In this document: in pieces, positions 16,047 to 26,500 of the stretch
Numbering within the stretch: position 1 is the first letter of the stretch
Layout of the letters: each line of letters begins with the position of its first letter
Origin: Rhodocyclaceae bacterium
GTDB taxonomy: Bacteria > Pseudomonadota > Gammaproteobacteria > Burkholderiales > Rhodocyclaceae
Reading direction: 5' to 3'
DNA length: 51,616 bases
Assembly (NCBI GenBank): GCA_020445785.1
Contig: JAGRFZ010000017.1
Span: 1-51,616 of the forward strand
Notes under the pieces: generated by a model
What the model was told of the DNA's origin: nothing
Seen by the model: only the letters and a program-made list of their open reading frames with translations
Database searches by the model: none
Made by a program: the position numbers and the translations under genes

Positions 16047-19000
16047 TCAGTCGACCAGCAATCTGCGAATCGAAGAAACCAGCGAATCGACCTCCCCGGC
16101 GAATGCGCCGGCGTCGTCGAAGACTTCGTCCTGGCGGGCACGCGCCATCCGCTCGACCTCGGCGGCGCGCTGCTGCATCGCACTGGCACAGAGATTTCCG
16201 CTCATGCCCTTGACCGAATGGGCGAGCTGTCGCAACGACTCGAAATCGCGACGGCTGACCGCATCGGCGATCTTCGCCGACGCCGCCTGATTGGCGTCGG
16301 CAGCCGTTCGCAGCAGACGCATGACGAATTCGCTGCGACCACGGAAGCGCTTCAGTAGGGCTTCCATATTGACCTGGTCCGCATCGCCTTCGCCCGGGAC
16401 CGGTGCAGCATCGTTCGGAATCTGGCTCGACATGGGTTTCTCCTTCTCGGGGGATTTCGCAAACTTGCGGATGGCCTCGACCAGTTGGTCGATTTCATAG
16501 GGTTTGGCAATGTGCTCAGCCATGCCCGCTCCCAGACACTTGGCGCGATCGGATTGCGAGGCATGGGCAGTCAGCCCGATCAATGGCATCTCCGGCCGCA
16601 GGCGCCTCAACTCGCGCGCCAGGGTATAGCCGTCCATGCCGGGCATTTCGATGTCGAGCAACGCGATGTCGAGGGCGCCGGGCGGCAGCGACCGCACGAT
16701 CTCCAGCGCCTCTTCTCCGCTTGCCGCCAAGCGCAGCCCGACGCCCTCGAGGCGCAGCAGATCGGCGAGCACGACCCGATTGACTTCGTTGTCGTCGACG
16801 CCGAGCACCCGCATTCCGTGGAGCCGGCGGGGCGCGTCGTCCATCGCTTCGACGGCCGTGCTGCCGAGCATCGTCGCCAGCCGCCGCACCACCAGCGGCC
16901 GCACCCAGTGCATGCGGCCCAACCTCGGCGCGGGACCGGGATCATGCACGACGATGAGGCGCGATTCGGGCACACCTTCTTCCACCGCCAGTGCCAACGC
17001 ATCGGCGGTGCCAAGCAGGAATTCGCCGGGCGCCCGTGCGGCGGCGCCTGGCGCCACGCTGCGCAGACGGCAACCGCGGCGGGCGAATTCGTGCTCGAGC
17101 AAGGCAGCTTCCTCGTCGCCCAGACCGCTCTGCACCAAATCCGTCGGCAATGCGGGCGCGACGCCGTCGCCCCCCTCGACCACCGGCAGCGGCACTGCCA
17201 ACCGGAATCGGCTGCCGTGGCCGATCTCGCTTGCGACCGCAACGGACCCGCCCATCATCGTCACCAGTTGATGGGTGATCGCCAGCCCGAGACCAGTACC
17301 GCCGAACCTGCGGGTCGTGGAACCGTCGGCCTGTTCGAAGGGACGGAACAGACGCGACATCTGCTCGTCGGTCATGCCGATGCCGGTATCGCTCACCGTC
17401 AGCGACAGCACGTGCCCATCATGGTCCACGTCTAAGCGAACGGATCCCTCCTCGGTGAATTTGATCGCATTGCCGAGCAGGTTCACCAGGCACTGGGTCA
17501 GGCGCAGACCGTCACCCCGCAGGGCTTTCGGCAGATTCGGCGCCTCCGACACCAGCACCGCGATGTTTCGGTCGTATGCGCCCGGCGTCGCGATATCCAG
17601 CGCTTGGTCCACGACCTTGGCAGGCTCGAACGCCGCATCCTCCAATTCGAACCGGCCCGACTCGATCTTGGAGAAATCCAGCAGGTCGTTGATCAGTCCC
17701 AGCAAATGCACCGCCGATCGATGGATCTTGTCGAAGGTGTGATGGGCGCGGCGACCGGCATTTTCACGAACGCCGACCTGGGCGAGCCCGATGACACCGT
17801 TCAACGGCGTGCGAATCTCGTGGCTCATGTTGGCCAGGAACTCCGATTTGGCCCGGGCGGCCGCTTCTGCCGCCTCGCGTGCACGGGCCGTCATCTCTTC
17901 GGCTTCCTTGCGCGTGGTGACGTCCTGCAAGGTCTCGATCGCGCCGATGCACTTGCCGCTGGCGTCGAGCATCGGCGCGGCCGTCAGGTACAGCCAGCGC
18001 CCCAGCTTGGGAAAGTGCGCTTCGGCCTCGAAGGCGCCGTGGACCAGCGACGACGCCCGGCACGTGCCAGCGTATTGGCGGCGCAACTCGTCGCTTCGGC
18101 CGGCAACGATCAACTCGGCCATCACCGGGCGTGGTTCATCGTAGAAGGCGCGCCAGGCGTCCGTCGTTCCGACGATGTCTTCCGGTTCGATGCCGAATGC
18201 GATGGTGCAGGCCTTGTTCCAGTAACTGACCTGCCCTTCCTGATTCACCACGAAGATCGGCAGCGGGCTGCTTTCGAGCGTATGGGCGAGTTTGGCGCGG
18301 GTACGCTCGAGGGCTCGTGTGCGATCGCGAACTTCCCGTTCGAGGGTGTCTCGATAGCTTTCGAGCGCCCGTTGGGCGCCGGCACGATCGGTGATGTCGT
18401 GGCCACTGAGCACCGCGCCGCGCACCTCGTCCCCACGCCACAGCGGTGCCAGTTCGAGTTCCAGCGTCCGTTGGCCGGCGCCGGCGCCGACATCCACCGG
18501 CAAGCGCTGGACCTGACCGTCGAATGTCAGCGTCAAGGCCGGCTCCAGCTTGGCCATCATGGACGCACCGAGCATTCCGGCAAGCGACTGCCCGGCGGGC
18601 ATGTCCGACGGGCAGTCGAAGGTCCGGACGAAGGCCGGGTTGGCCACCTCGACGGCACGGTCGGCATTGATGCAGGCCAGCAACTCCCCCGAAGCGAGCA
18701 CCACCGACCGCATGTGCTCGGCCTCGCGCTGGGCGAGCATGCGCTCGGTCGCGTCCCGCAGCAACATGACGCAGGTGGGGGTGTCGTCGTCGCCGACCTT
18801 GCGCGCGGCCGAGACATCGGCCCACTGCTCGCGCTTACCCGGCAACGAGAAAGTCAGTTCGGCACTGGCGAAGCCGTCGGCCAGCGCGTCGTCGATCACC
18901 CGGCGAAGCTGCGCGACGCTGTCCGCCGGCAGCAGTTCGCTCGCCAGGCGCCCGCGCATCTCTGCCCGTGGCCACGCCAGCAGATCGTCTCGACCGCTGT

Positions 19001-20870
19001 GGACCTCGAGCATACGGGCGGATTCGTCGAACTCGATCAACAGGTCCGGTAGTGCGTTGAGGGTGGCCTTGAGATTCGCACCGAAGCGCAGTGCCGTGCT
19101 TTCCGCCGCGAGTTCTTCGGTCACGTCGAGGCCCGACGCCATGCATCCGGCAACGCGGCCATCGTCGCCACGCAAGGCGCTGAAGCGCCAATCGATGACA
19201 TGGGGGCAGCCGTCGGAACCGTTCAGGGAAATTCTCGCGCTTGCGCTCTCTTGTCCCTCCGCCAGCGCCGCGAGCGCGCGCTTCAGGGCTGGCACCGCCT
19301 CGTCGGGCGTCGGCGAGAAGCGGCCGAACAGCGACGAACCGAGGAGGTCGGCTTCGGGCTGACCGAGAAATTCGCAGCCGAAGCGATTGACCATGGTCAC
19401 CCGACCGCTGGTGTCGAGCGCCAACAGCAGGTTGGCGAGCGCATCGAGTGAACGCTGGCGCAGATCTCGTTCCTCGCGCAGCCGGGCATTCATGCTGACC
19501 TGGCCGCTGAGATCTCCCATCACCACGATCGCTTTGCGACGACCGCCGTGCTCCATTGGAGAGATGCCGAGCGCCACCGGCAACTCCTCGCCGTCGGCCC
19601 TGAGCACGCGGAACTCTCCGCGCAGGTTCATCGGCATGTCCTCGTCGAAGCGGGCGGAACGCATGAAACTGCGGCGCTTGTCGCCATGACTCGCGCGAAA
19701 GCGCGGCGGTACCAGATCCTCGACGCTCATCCCCTGCAACTCGTCGGCGCTTCGCTTCAGCAGCTTGTGGGCCTGCGGATTGGCCTCCTCGATCACGCCG
19801 TCTTCGGTGACGATCAACAGCCCTTCCGGGGTCGCCTGGAACAGTTGCCGCATGCGCAGTTCGCTGTCGCGCAGCGACGCCGTACGCGCGTCGACGAGAT
19901 TCCGGATCTTGCGGTTGCGACCACCGACGATCCAGGTCAACGCCGTGAACGCGGCGGACAGCAACAGTCCGGCCGCCAGCTGCCACAGCGCACCCGCCGA
20001 CCAAACGACCAGCGGCACGGGCGCCGCCAGAATCGTCACCTCCAGCCCCCTGCCGGCGAATAAGACCCGGCCACGACTCAGCCGGACCGCGTCGTCGCCG
20101 GCGTCCGGACCGAGCCGGGCGAGAACGATGGCACGGCCGGCATCGGTGACGTCCGACACTTGCGCCGCCAGGAAGCCGTCCGCACGGACGGCATGGGCCA
20201 GCATCGCGGCCGGCTCCATCACTGCGGCGAGCAGTTCCGGACGGGCGCCACGGCGCAGCGGCATGAACACATGGTAGCCCGTTCGCCCTTCCCCATGCTT
20301 CAACGTCAGCGGCGCGGATGCGAGTGGCTGCATCTCGTCCAGGGAGCGTAACAGGGCCTCTGCCTGGGCACTGTCGTGGGCCAGGTCGAGGCCGAGGAGC
20401 GATTGATTGCCGTTCAGCGGGTGGATTCCACGGATCGGAAAGTAGCGTGCCCGCACGCCGGCCACGGTCACACCGTCCGACCTCGCCTCGACGAGGGGCG
20501 TCGGACGACCGGCGAGCGCGGCGAGGTCGGCTTCCGCGCCCTCCCGTGCATCGCGTTCGACTTCGGCGACCCACGCCAAGGACTGGAACGGGGACGATGC
20601 GGAGACCACTGCGGAGGCAAATGCGGCGAATCGCAACGGCGACGACAACTCGGACAGTTGGGCGACGGCGGTCAATTCCCGGATGCGCCCGTCGGCAACG
20701 TGAAACGTGCGCTCGATCAGCGTTTCGAGATCGACAGCCGCGTGCTCGCGGTGCTCGTGGGTGCGCGCCGAATCCATGTCGAAGCGCAGCCACATGGCGG
20801 CCGCGGTCAGGCACAGACAAAGCGCAGCGACGAGCGACGCGAGCGGCAGCGGCCTCGATTTTCCGGTCAA
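16047..20870 (-). CDS. Large hybrid histidine kinase: CHASE-like, five PAS, HisKA, HATPase, REC, Hpt
   Basis: A membrane sensor kinase of 1607 residues. A TTG start is used because AGGGGAG lies 7 bases upstream. Order: membrane helix (about 8-28), periplasmic CHASE-like sensor (45-250), second helix (285-310), then five PAS modules, each starting near a sequence like [22 protein letters not shown]. Next come HisKA with phospho-accepting His in [13 protein letters not shown] (about 1017), HATPase ([10 protein letters not shown], then GGTGLGLAI), REC with phospho-Asp in [12 protein letters not shown] (about 1408), and a C-terminal Hpt with [12 protein letters not shown] (about 1550). All phosphorelay residues are present, so an unorthodox His-Asp-His relay is expected. 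The final acceptor is probably one of the two stand-alone REC proteins that follow. It is divergent from the REC gene, with back-to-back sigma-28-like promoters between them. Confidence 0.92.
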   Translation of the reverse strand: MTGKSRPLPLASLVAALCLCLTAAAMWLRFDMDSARTHEHREHAAVDLETLIERTFHVADGRIRELTAVAQLSELSSPLRFAAFASAVVSASSPFQSLAWVAEVERDAREGAEADLAALAGRPTPLVEARSDGVTVAGVRARYFPIRGIHPLNGNQSLLGLDLAHDSAQAEALLRSLDEMQPLASAPLTLKHGEGRTGYHVFMPLRRGARPELLAAVMEPAAMLAHAVRADGFLAAQVSDVTDAGRAIVLARLGPDAGDDAVRLSRGRVLFAGRGLEVTILAAPVPLVVWSAGALWQLAAGLLLSAAFTALTWIVGGRNRKIRNLVDARTASLRDSELRMRQLFQATPEGLLIVTEDGVIEEANPQAHKLLKRSADELQGMSVEDLVPPRFRASHGDKRRSFMRSARFDEDMPMNLRGEFRVLRADGEELPVALGISPMEHGGRRKAIVVMGDLSGQVSMNARLREERDLRQRSLDALANLLLALDTSGRVTMVNRFGCEFLGQPEADLLGSSLFGRFSPTPDEAVPALKRALAALAEGQESASARISLNGSDGCPHVIDWRFSALRGDDGRVAGCMASGLDVTEELAAESTALRFGANLKATLNALPDLLIEFDESARMLEVHSGRDDLLAWPRAEMRGRLASELLPADSVAQLRRVIDDALADGFASAELTFSLPGKREQWADVSAARKVGDDDTPTCVMLLRDATERMLAQREAEHMRSVVLASGELLACINADRAVEVANPAFVRTFDCPSDMPAGQSLAGMLGASMMAKLEPALTLTFDGQVQRLPVDVGAGAGQRTLELELAPLWRGDEVRGAVLSGHDITDRAGAQRALESYRDTLEREVRDRTRALERTRAKLAHTLESSPLPIFVVNQEGQVSYWNKACTIAFGIEPEDIVGTTDAWRAFYDEPRPVMAELIVAGRSDELRRQYAGTCRASSLVHGAFEAEAHFPKLGRWLYLTAAPMLDASGKCIGAIETLQDVTTRKEAEEMTARAREAAEAAARAKSEFLANMSHEIRTPLNGVIGLAQVGVRENAGRRAHHTFDKIHRSAVHLLGLINDLLDFSKIESGRFELEDAAFEPAKVVDQALDIATPGAYDRNIAVLVSEAPNLPKALRGDGLRLTQCLVNLLGNAIKFTEEGSVRLDVDHDGHVLSLTVSDTGIGMTDEQMSRLFRPFEQADGSTTRRFGGTGLGLAITHQLVTMMGGSVAVASEIGHGSRFRLAVPLPVVEGGDGVAPALPTDLVQSGLGDEEAALLEHEFARRGCRLRSVAPGAAARAPGEFLLGTADALALAVEEGVPESRLIVVHDPGPAPRLGRMHWVRPLVVRRLATMLGSTAVEAMDDAPRRLHGMRVLGVDDNEVNRVVLADLLRLEGVGLRLAASGEEALEIVRSLPPGALDIALLDIEMPGMDGYTLARELRRLRPEMPLIGLTAHASQSDRAKCLGAGMAEHIAKPYEIDQLVEAIRKFAKSPEKEKPMSSQIPNDAAPVPGEGDADQVNMEALLKRFRGRSEFVMRLLRTAADANQAASAKIADAVSRRDFESLRQLAHSVKGMSGNLCASAMQQRAAEVERMARARQDEVFDDAGAFAGEVDSLVSSIRRLLVD

Positions 20871-20960
20871 GCGGATCTCCCCTGGCGAGCAGCCGCCGTG
20901 CCTTGCCGGATCTCGGCATCCGATCCGGCAGGCCTTGGGGCCACGGTTTGCTAAGGGACG

Positions 20961-20987
20961 TTTACGGCGACACGCGCGGCGGATTTA
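20961..20987 (-). promoter_or_regulatory. Sigma-28 (FliA)-like promoter of the CHASE-PAS kinase
   Basis: On the minus strand TAAATCCG, 11 bases, then GCCGTAAA. The FliA consensus is TAAAGTTT-N11-GCCGATAA. The spacing is exact and the -10 differs at two adjacent positions. It lies about 90 bases upstream of the TTG start. Confidence 0.6.
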
Positions 20988-20999
20988 GCGCTCGCTAAA
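20984..20999. repeat. Inverted repeat between divergent promoters
   Basis: TTTAGCG-CT-CGCTAAA, a 7-bp perfect inverted repeat that touches the -35 elements of both divergent sigma-28-like promoters. It arises partly from the TAAA of the two -35 boxes but extends beyond them, so it may also be a regulator site. Confidence 0.45.
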
Positions 21000-21022
21000 G
21001 TTTGGCGCCCGCCGGACGTTAG
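20996..21022 (+). promoter_or_regulatory. Sigma-28 (FliA)-like promoter of the REC gene
   Basis: TAAAGTTT at 20996-21003 (perfect -35 octamer), 11 bases, then GACGTTAG at 21015-21022 for GCCGATAA. The same element, with the same -10 variant, recurs in front of the next gene at 22466. Confidence 0.65.
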
Positions 21023-21227
21023 CGTCGCCTTATGGATGGAATCACGCCACAATCGCCGTACCTCGACCCGGCAGCCGATCGACCGGGCAGCACCCCGCGC
21101 GGGGCCATGCCACTGCTGCGCGCCCTGCCGCCGGCGCCGGCGCCAACGGTCGCGGACGACGCCGGCAGCCGGCGCACGACCGAGGGTGGATTCCTGCGGC
21201 GTACCGACCACCTTGCCGAGGCCGACC

Positions 21228-22415
21228 ATGGAACTATTCGATGAGCTCCCGGAGATCCAGGACGACGAGGGGGACTGCGCGCCACCGGACGATGCGGACG
21301 GTCACGCGCTCCTGATCGTCGACGACGATCCCTCCACCCGGCTGATCCTGGCGGACCAGTTCGAATCGACCGGGCTTCGAACCGCCGAAGTGGACTGTGG
21401 CGAACGCTGTCTCGAGGCCCTCGACGACGACATCGGCATCGTCCTGCTGGACGTGAACATGCCGGGTCTCGACGGTATCGAGACCTGTCGGCGCATGCGC
21501 GAAGCCGGGCACACGCGGGCGCGCGTGATCTTCATTTCCGCCGACGACGAACTGGAAACCCGACTCCGCGCCTACGACGCGGGCGGCAACGACTTCATCG
21601 TCAAGCCGATCGAACCCAAGGAGCTGGAGCGCAAGGTACGTGTCGCCCGTCAATCCCTGGTGGCGTTCGACGCAGTCGCCGGCGAAGCCGCCAGCGCCAA
21701 GCAGGCGGCATTCGCCGCGATGTCCTCGATGGGCGAGATGGGGACGGTGCTCGAGTTCATGCGTCGCAGTTTCGGCTGCGACGACGAAGCCACGTTGGCC
21801 CGCGCGACGCTGGAAGCGGTCGCCCAGTACGGCGTCAATGGCTTGCTGGCCGTCGGCTGCCAGGACGAAGCCGGCCATTATGCACCGAATGGCGGGTGCA
21901 CACCGCTGGAGCAATCCATTCTCGATCACTCCCGCGGCTTGCAGCGCATCTTCCAATTCAGTAACCGGCTGGTGATCAATTATCCCCTGGCGACGCTGGT
22001 GGTCAGCGACCTGCCGATGCAGGACCCCGAACTGGTCGGCCGCCTGCGCGACCACCTCGCGGTGCTCGTCGAGGCTGTCCATGCCCGCGTCGAAGCCCTG
22101 CGGCTGCAAGCGGAACGCGACGAACAGTCGCGCGCGCTGCGTGACGCGGTACGACAATTGGCCGACGTGGTCGACAGCGTCGAGCGTCAGCAGACGGAGA
22201 GCCGGGATCGTGCCGGTGCGGTGACCACCGAACTGTTCGGCAACATGGAAGCGGCTTTCGTGCACATGGGCCTGACCGAGATGCAGGAGACCGAACTGGT
22301 GGACCTGACGGCCGCGGCTACCCGCAGCATCGCGCAGATCCAGGACGAGATCTTCCAGATCGGCGACCGCCTATCGAGCGCCCTCGCCGACTTGCGCGGG
22401 CAGCTCAAGGACTGA
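21228..22415 (+). CDS. Response regulator with REC domain and a novel alpha-helical output region
   Basis: A 395-residue cytosolic protein. REC spans about residues 25-145: ALLIVDDDPSTRLILADQ, the phosphorylated Asp in IVLLDVNMPGLDGIET, FISADDE and the Lys in FIVKPIEPKELERKV. The remaining 250 residues have no DNA-binding, GGDEF or phosphatase motif; they contain a GAF-like stretch (ATLEAVAQYGVNGLLAVGCQ) and a long C-terminal helix of coiled-coil character (ALRDAVRQLADVVDSVERQQ onward). It probably acts by protein contact. The ATG at 21228 follows a GAGG; a longer in-frame start at 21036 is rejected for its odd composition. It is flanked by two sigma-28-like promoters and lies between the two kinases. 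Confidence 0.88.
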   Translation: MELFDELPEIQDDEGDCAPPDDADGHALLIVDDDPSTRLILADQFESTGLRTAEVDCGERCLEALDDDIGIVLLDVNMPGLDGIETCRRMREAGHTRARVIFISADDELETRLRAYDAGGNDFIVKPIEPKELERKVRVARQSLVAFDAVAGEAASAKQAAFAAMSSMGEMGTVLEFMRRSFGCDDEATLARATLEAVAQYGVNGLLAVGCQDEAGHYAPNGGCTPLEQSILDHSRGLQRIFQFSNRLVINYPLATLVVSDLPMQDPELVGRLRDHLAVLVEAVHARVEALRLQAERDEQSRALRDAVRQLADVVDSVERQQTESRDRAGAVTTELFGNMEAAFVHMGLTEMQETELVDLTAAATRSIAQIQDEIFQIGDRLSSALADLRGQLKD

Positions 22416-22465
22416 GGCACGCGCCCATCGCCGATACGGCCCGTCATCCTCGGCGGACGGTCGAT

Positions 22466-22492
22466 TAAAGTTGCCTTGCCGGTGGTCGTTAG
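22466..22492 (+). promoter_or_regulatory. Sigma-28 (FliA)-like promoter of the REC-GGDEF gene
   Basis: TAAAGTTG at 22466-22473, 11 bases, then GTCGTTAG at 22485-22492. The -35 matches FliA at 7 of 8 positions and the -10 shares the CGTTAG form with the promoter at 20996. The gene starts 36 bases downstream. Confidence 0.6.
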
Positions 22493-22528
22493 CAGGCGGA
22501 AGATCACCCCGCCCACGGCCTTCGACCG

Positions 22529-23575
22529 ATGACCACCACCCTTTCGCGGGATCGCCCGAGCGGCGCGAACCGCCAGGGCGACCGCCCCGCTCCCATGGCA
22601 GGCGATCACCATTCGCCGAGGCTTGGCGCGACCGCCGACAACCTCACCGAATCCAGTCTGTTGCTGGTGGACGACGATGTCGGTTCGATTCGCGTACTGC
22701 AGCGCATTCTCTCCGACTACGCGCATCTGTGCTTCGCAACCGATGGCGACGAGGCTCTGCGCCTCGCCAACGAGTCACCGCCCGACCTCATCCTGCTCGA
22801 CGCCGACATGCCGGGACTGGACGGATTCGGCGTCTGCGACGCCCTCAAGCGCAACGAGCGCCTGGCCCACATTCCGGTGATCTTCGTCACCAGCCACGAA
22901 GACGTCAGCGTCGAGACCCGCGCCCTCGAACTCGGCGCCACGGACTTCATCGCCAAACCGGTGTCGGCCGCCCGGGTGCGATTGCGGGTGCGCAACCAAT
23001 TGCTGCTCAAGTACTACACCGATCGCCTTCGTCGCGAGGCCGCGACCGACCCGTTGACGGGCCTCGGCAACCGCCGCGCGCTCGAGGCGGCCCTGCCCCT
23101 GGAATGGCGCAGGGCGCAACGACACCTGCGCCCGCTGAGCCTGCTGATGGTGGATGTGGACCACTTCAAACGGGTGAACGACCGCCACGGGCATGCGGTC
23201 GGCGACGACTGCCTGCGGGCGATCGCCATCGCCCTGGAATCCTGCGTCGGCCGGCCGGGCGATCTGGTCGCTCGCTTCGGCGGCGAGGAATTCGCGTTGC
23301 TCCTGCCGGAAACGCCCCGCGACGCAGCGCGTGCGATCGCCGATGGCATTCATGCTGCGGTCCGCGGCCTCGAGATCCCGGTCGGCGAGGGAGCCGGCAC
23401 AGTGACATTGACCGTGAGCATCGGCATCGCCACCTGCGGCAACGACAAAGAGGCGTCGTCGTGCAGTGAATCGAATCTGCTGCGCCGCGCCGACAAGGCC
23501 CTGTATTGCGCCAAGCTCGCCGGACGCAACCAGAGCCGCATGGACGAGCCACCGGGCGTGGAAACCGCCCGATGA
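22529..23575 (+). CDS. REC-GGDEF diguanylate cyclase (PleD/WspR-like)
   Basis: A 348-residue response regulator that makes cyclic di-GMP. REC (about 42-160) has LLLVDDDVGSIRVLQRIL, the phosphorylated Asp in LILLDADMPGLDGF, and the Lys in FIAKPVS. The GGDEF domain (about 175-335) begins DPLTGLGNRRALE and has an intact active loop GGEEF, the substrate-binding DVDHFKRVNDRHGHAVGDD and an RxxD inhibitory site (RPGD) five residues before the loop. It should therefore be active, phosphorylation-stimulated and product-inhibited. A later ATG at 22595 is possible. Its stop overlaps the start of the next kinase (ATGA at 23572), so regulator and kinase are co-translated, a strong hint that they are partners. 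Confidence 0.94.
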   Translation: MTTTLSRDRPSGANRQGDRPAPMAGDHHSPRLGATADNLTESSLLLVDDDVGSIRVLQRILSDYAHLCFATDGDEALRLANESPPDLILLDADMPGLDGFGVCDALKRNERLAHIPVIFVTSHEDVSVETRALELGATDFIAKPVSAARVRLRVRNQLLLKYYTDRLRREAATDPLTGLGNRRALEAALPLEWRRAQRHLRPLSLLMVDVDHFKRVNDRHGHAVGDDCLRAIAIALESCVGRPGDLVARFGGEEFALLLPETPRDAARAIADGIHAAVRGLEIPVGEGAGTVTLTVSIGIATCGNDKEASSCSESNLLRRADKALYCAKLAGRNQSRMDEPPGVETAR

Positions 23576-26500
23576 CCTCCGCCCCTCGCGCCACGACCGG
23601 CAGCCTGTCGTCCGGCATCGCCGTCATCGTCGCGCTGGTGCTGGCCATCGTCATGCTGCTGGTGTTCGGCACGCTTTACGAGCAGGCGGGCCGACGCGAG
23701 GCCGAAAGCATCGAAGCCACCCTCGGCGCCAGACTATCCTCGGCAGAGACCCTGATCCGCCACGACCTGGCGAGGATGAGGTCCGAGGTCCGGTTTCTCG
23801 CCGATCTGCCGGCGGTAGCCGGCATCGGGCGGGCCATCGCCGACGACGGCTACGACGCCACAGGCCACTCGTCCCGACAGTTGTGGCTCGACCGGCTGGC
23901 CGAGATCTTCCGGGCCTATGCCGAATCCGAGCCAACCGTCCGCCAAGTGCGGCTGATCGGGATCGCCGACCGCGGCCGGGAATTGCTCCGGGTGGAGCGC
24001 CGCGGCACCGTCGTCGAGCGCGTTGCGGACGCACAGCTCCAGGCCAAGTCGGACCGCCCCTACGTATCGCGAACGATCGCCATGGCACCGGGCGCCACCT
24101 ATGTCACCGGGATCGAACTCAACCGGGAGCACGGTCAACTCGACGAACCACACTGGGCTACGGTGCGGGTCGCCACCCCGGCCACGGGACACGGCCACGC
24201 CGTCTATGGCGTGGTCGTCATCAACTTCGACGCCCGCCGGCTGCTCGCCGAACTCGCCTCGGCCGACAACGATTGGGCGGTGATGTACCTGGCCAACGCG
24301 AATGGCGACTTCCTCGTCCATCCCGATCCGGCCAAGCGATTCGGCTTCGATCTCGGCACCCGCCATCGCATCGCAGACGAATTTCCCGACCTTCGCCATG
24401 AGCGGCTGCGTCACTCCATGCAGCTGACCCGGGGCAGCGAAGGCTCCCGCTACGTCGCGATGCAGGCATTGGTGCTCGACCCGACCACGCTCGATGGCGG
24501 TCTGACCCTGCTCGCCGTGGTCGACCCGCGCCGCGTCTCCGAACAGGCGCGCAGCCAGATCGGTCAGTTGGTGCCACCGATGCTGCTGGTCGCCGCCGTG
24601 ATCATGGCGCTGGCGTTCGCCATGCTCCGCCGCCAGCTGTCGCCCCTGCACGCGCTGGTGGCCGCCGCGCGAGACGTCGCCGCCACCGGCGACTACTCGC
24701 CGCTGCCCAGGGGCTATGGTGGCGAAGTCGGCGAACTCGTCACGGCCTTCGACGCCATGCATGAGAGCCTGCGATCCCGGCGGGACGACTCCAGACAGCT
24801 CGAATTCCAGTTGCGGGAAAGCGAGGCATTTGCCAACGCCATCGTGCGCAGCTCTCCCAGCGGCATCCTGGTGGTCGGCGACGACGGCCTGATCGTCCGC
24901 AGCAACCTCGCCGCCGAGCGCATGTTCGGTTACGCCGGCGAGGAGATGCAGGGACACTCGGTGGACATGCTGGTGCCGATCGAGCAGCGTGAATCGCATC
25001 CTGCCCTGCGAAGTCGCTTCGACGTCGCGGCGCCCGCGCGACCGATGGGCGAGCGCAGGGGCCGTCTTCAGGGACAGCGCAAGGACGGCAGCCGATTTCC
25101 GGCCGAGATCGCCCTGGCCAACCTGCTCATCCGTGGCGACCGCTTCGTCATTGCGACCGTAAACGACGTCACCGAGCAACGCCAGCGCCAGATGCATTCG
25201 GACATGCTGGCCTCGATCGTCGAACACTCCAGCGACTTCATCTTCATCTGCACGCCCCTGCTCGAGTGCCTGCACCTGAACCCGGCGGCCTGTCGCGTCG
25301 TCGGCCTCGACGGCGAGGTCACCGCGTCACACCATCTTTCGCACTTCCTGAGCGAGTCCGAGCGTGCGCGACTGCGCGACGAAATCACCCCTTCCGTGGA
25401 GCAGGCCGGTCGCTGGAGCGGAGAGGTGCAAATGCAGCATGGTGGCGACGGACCGGCGTTCGAAACCCACTGGGAGATGTTCGCGATTCGGGAATCGGAT
25501 GGACAGACCAAGGCACTTGCGGTGGTCGCGATGGCCCTCGCAGACCAGCGGGCACGGGCTGCCGCCGAAGCGGCCAGCGACGCCAAATCGAGCTTTCTCG
25601 CCCATATGAGCCACGAAATGCGCACGCCACTCAATGCCGTGCTGTCCGTGGCTCACCTGCTCTCCCGCACGACGCTCGATCCGGCCCAGCGGCGTCTGCT
25701 CGCGCAGCTCGAACGCGCCGCCAGGCATCTCACGGATCTGATCAGCGACGTCCTCGACCTGTCCAAGATCGAGGCCGGCAAGCTGATCATCACGACCTAT
25801 CCGTTCGCACTCGGCGACCTGTTGCAGGAAATCACCGGACTGATGGCGCTGCAGGCCGCCGAACACGACATCGCGGTCGGTCTCGATCTGGATCCTGAAT
25901 TGCCGCCGACCGTCGTCGGCGATGCCACCCGGATCAACCAGATCATCGGCAACCTGATGTCCAACGCCATCAAGTTCACCGAGCACGGCCGGGTCGATCT
26001 GGGTGCCCGATTGATCGAGTCGCACGACGGCGGCGTGCTCATCGAGTTTTCGGTGACGGACACCGGCATCGGCATCGCCCCGCAGGACGTCCAACGCCTG
26101 TTCGCCCCGTTTACTCAGATCGATCCGACGGCCACGCGCCGATCCGGCGGAACCGGACTCGGTCTCGCCATCGTCCACCGCCTCGCCACTGCCATGGGGG
26201 GCGAAATCGGCGTCAGCAGCGAACTCGGGAAGGGAAGCCGCTTCTGGTGCCGGCTGTGCCTGCGAGCGGTGGCGGCCACCGCCGAAGCACGAAGCCCGGC
26301 GCAGCCGGCTCGACTTCCACCCGGCGCCGGTGGCAGCCCCACACCGACCCGGCCCGCAGTTCCGCAATTGGCGGGGATTCGGGTGCTGGTGGTGGACGAC
26401 AGCGACATCAATCGCGACCTCGCTCGGCAGGTCCTGCAACTGGAGGGGGCGCGGGTACGCCTGGCAGCGAGCGGAGAGGAAGCCCTCGCGCTGTTGCACC

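Larger units (their letters stand above)
20871..21227. other. Divergent regulatory region of the signalling island
   Basis: A 357-base region without a convincing gene. It holds two divergent sigma-28-like promoters (20961-20987 minus, 20996-21022 plus), overlapped in part by a perfect TTTAGCG-CT-CGCTAAA inverted repeat at 20984-20999. The approximately 200-base untranslated leader of the REC gene follows. ATGs at 21032 and 21036 have no ribosome sites, and their products are Arg/Pro-rich nonsense. Confidence 0.55.

Noticed and set aside
21036-21227. N-terminal extension of the REC protein from ATG 21036
   Set aside because: The extra 64 residues are Arg/Pro-rich with scattered Cys, there is no ribosome site, and the ATG at 21228 has a proper GAGG.
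22416-22465. Intrinsic terminator after the REC gene
   Set aside because: Some GC-rich pairing is possible but there is no stable stem with a T run; not called.
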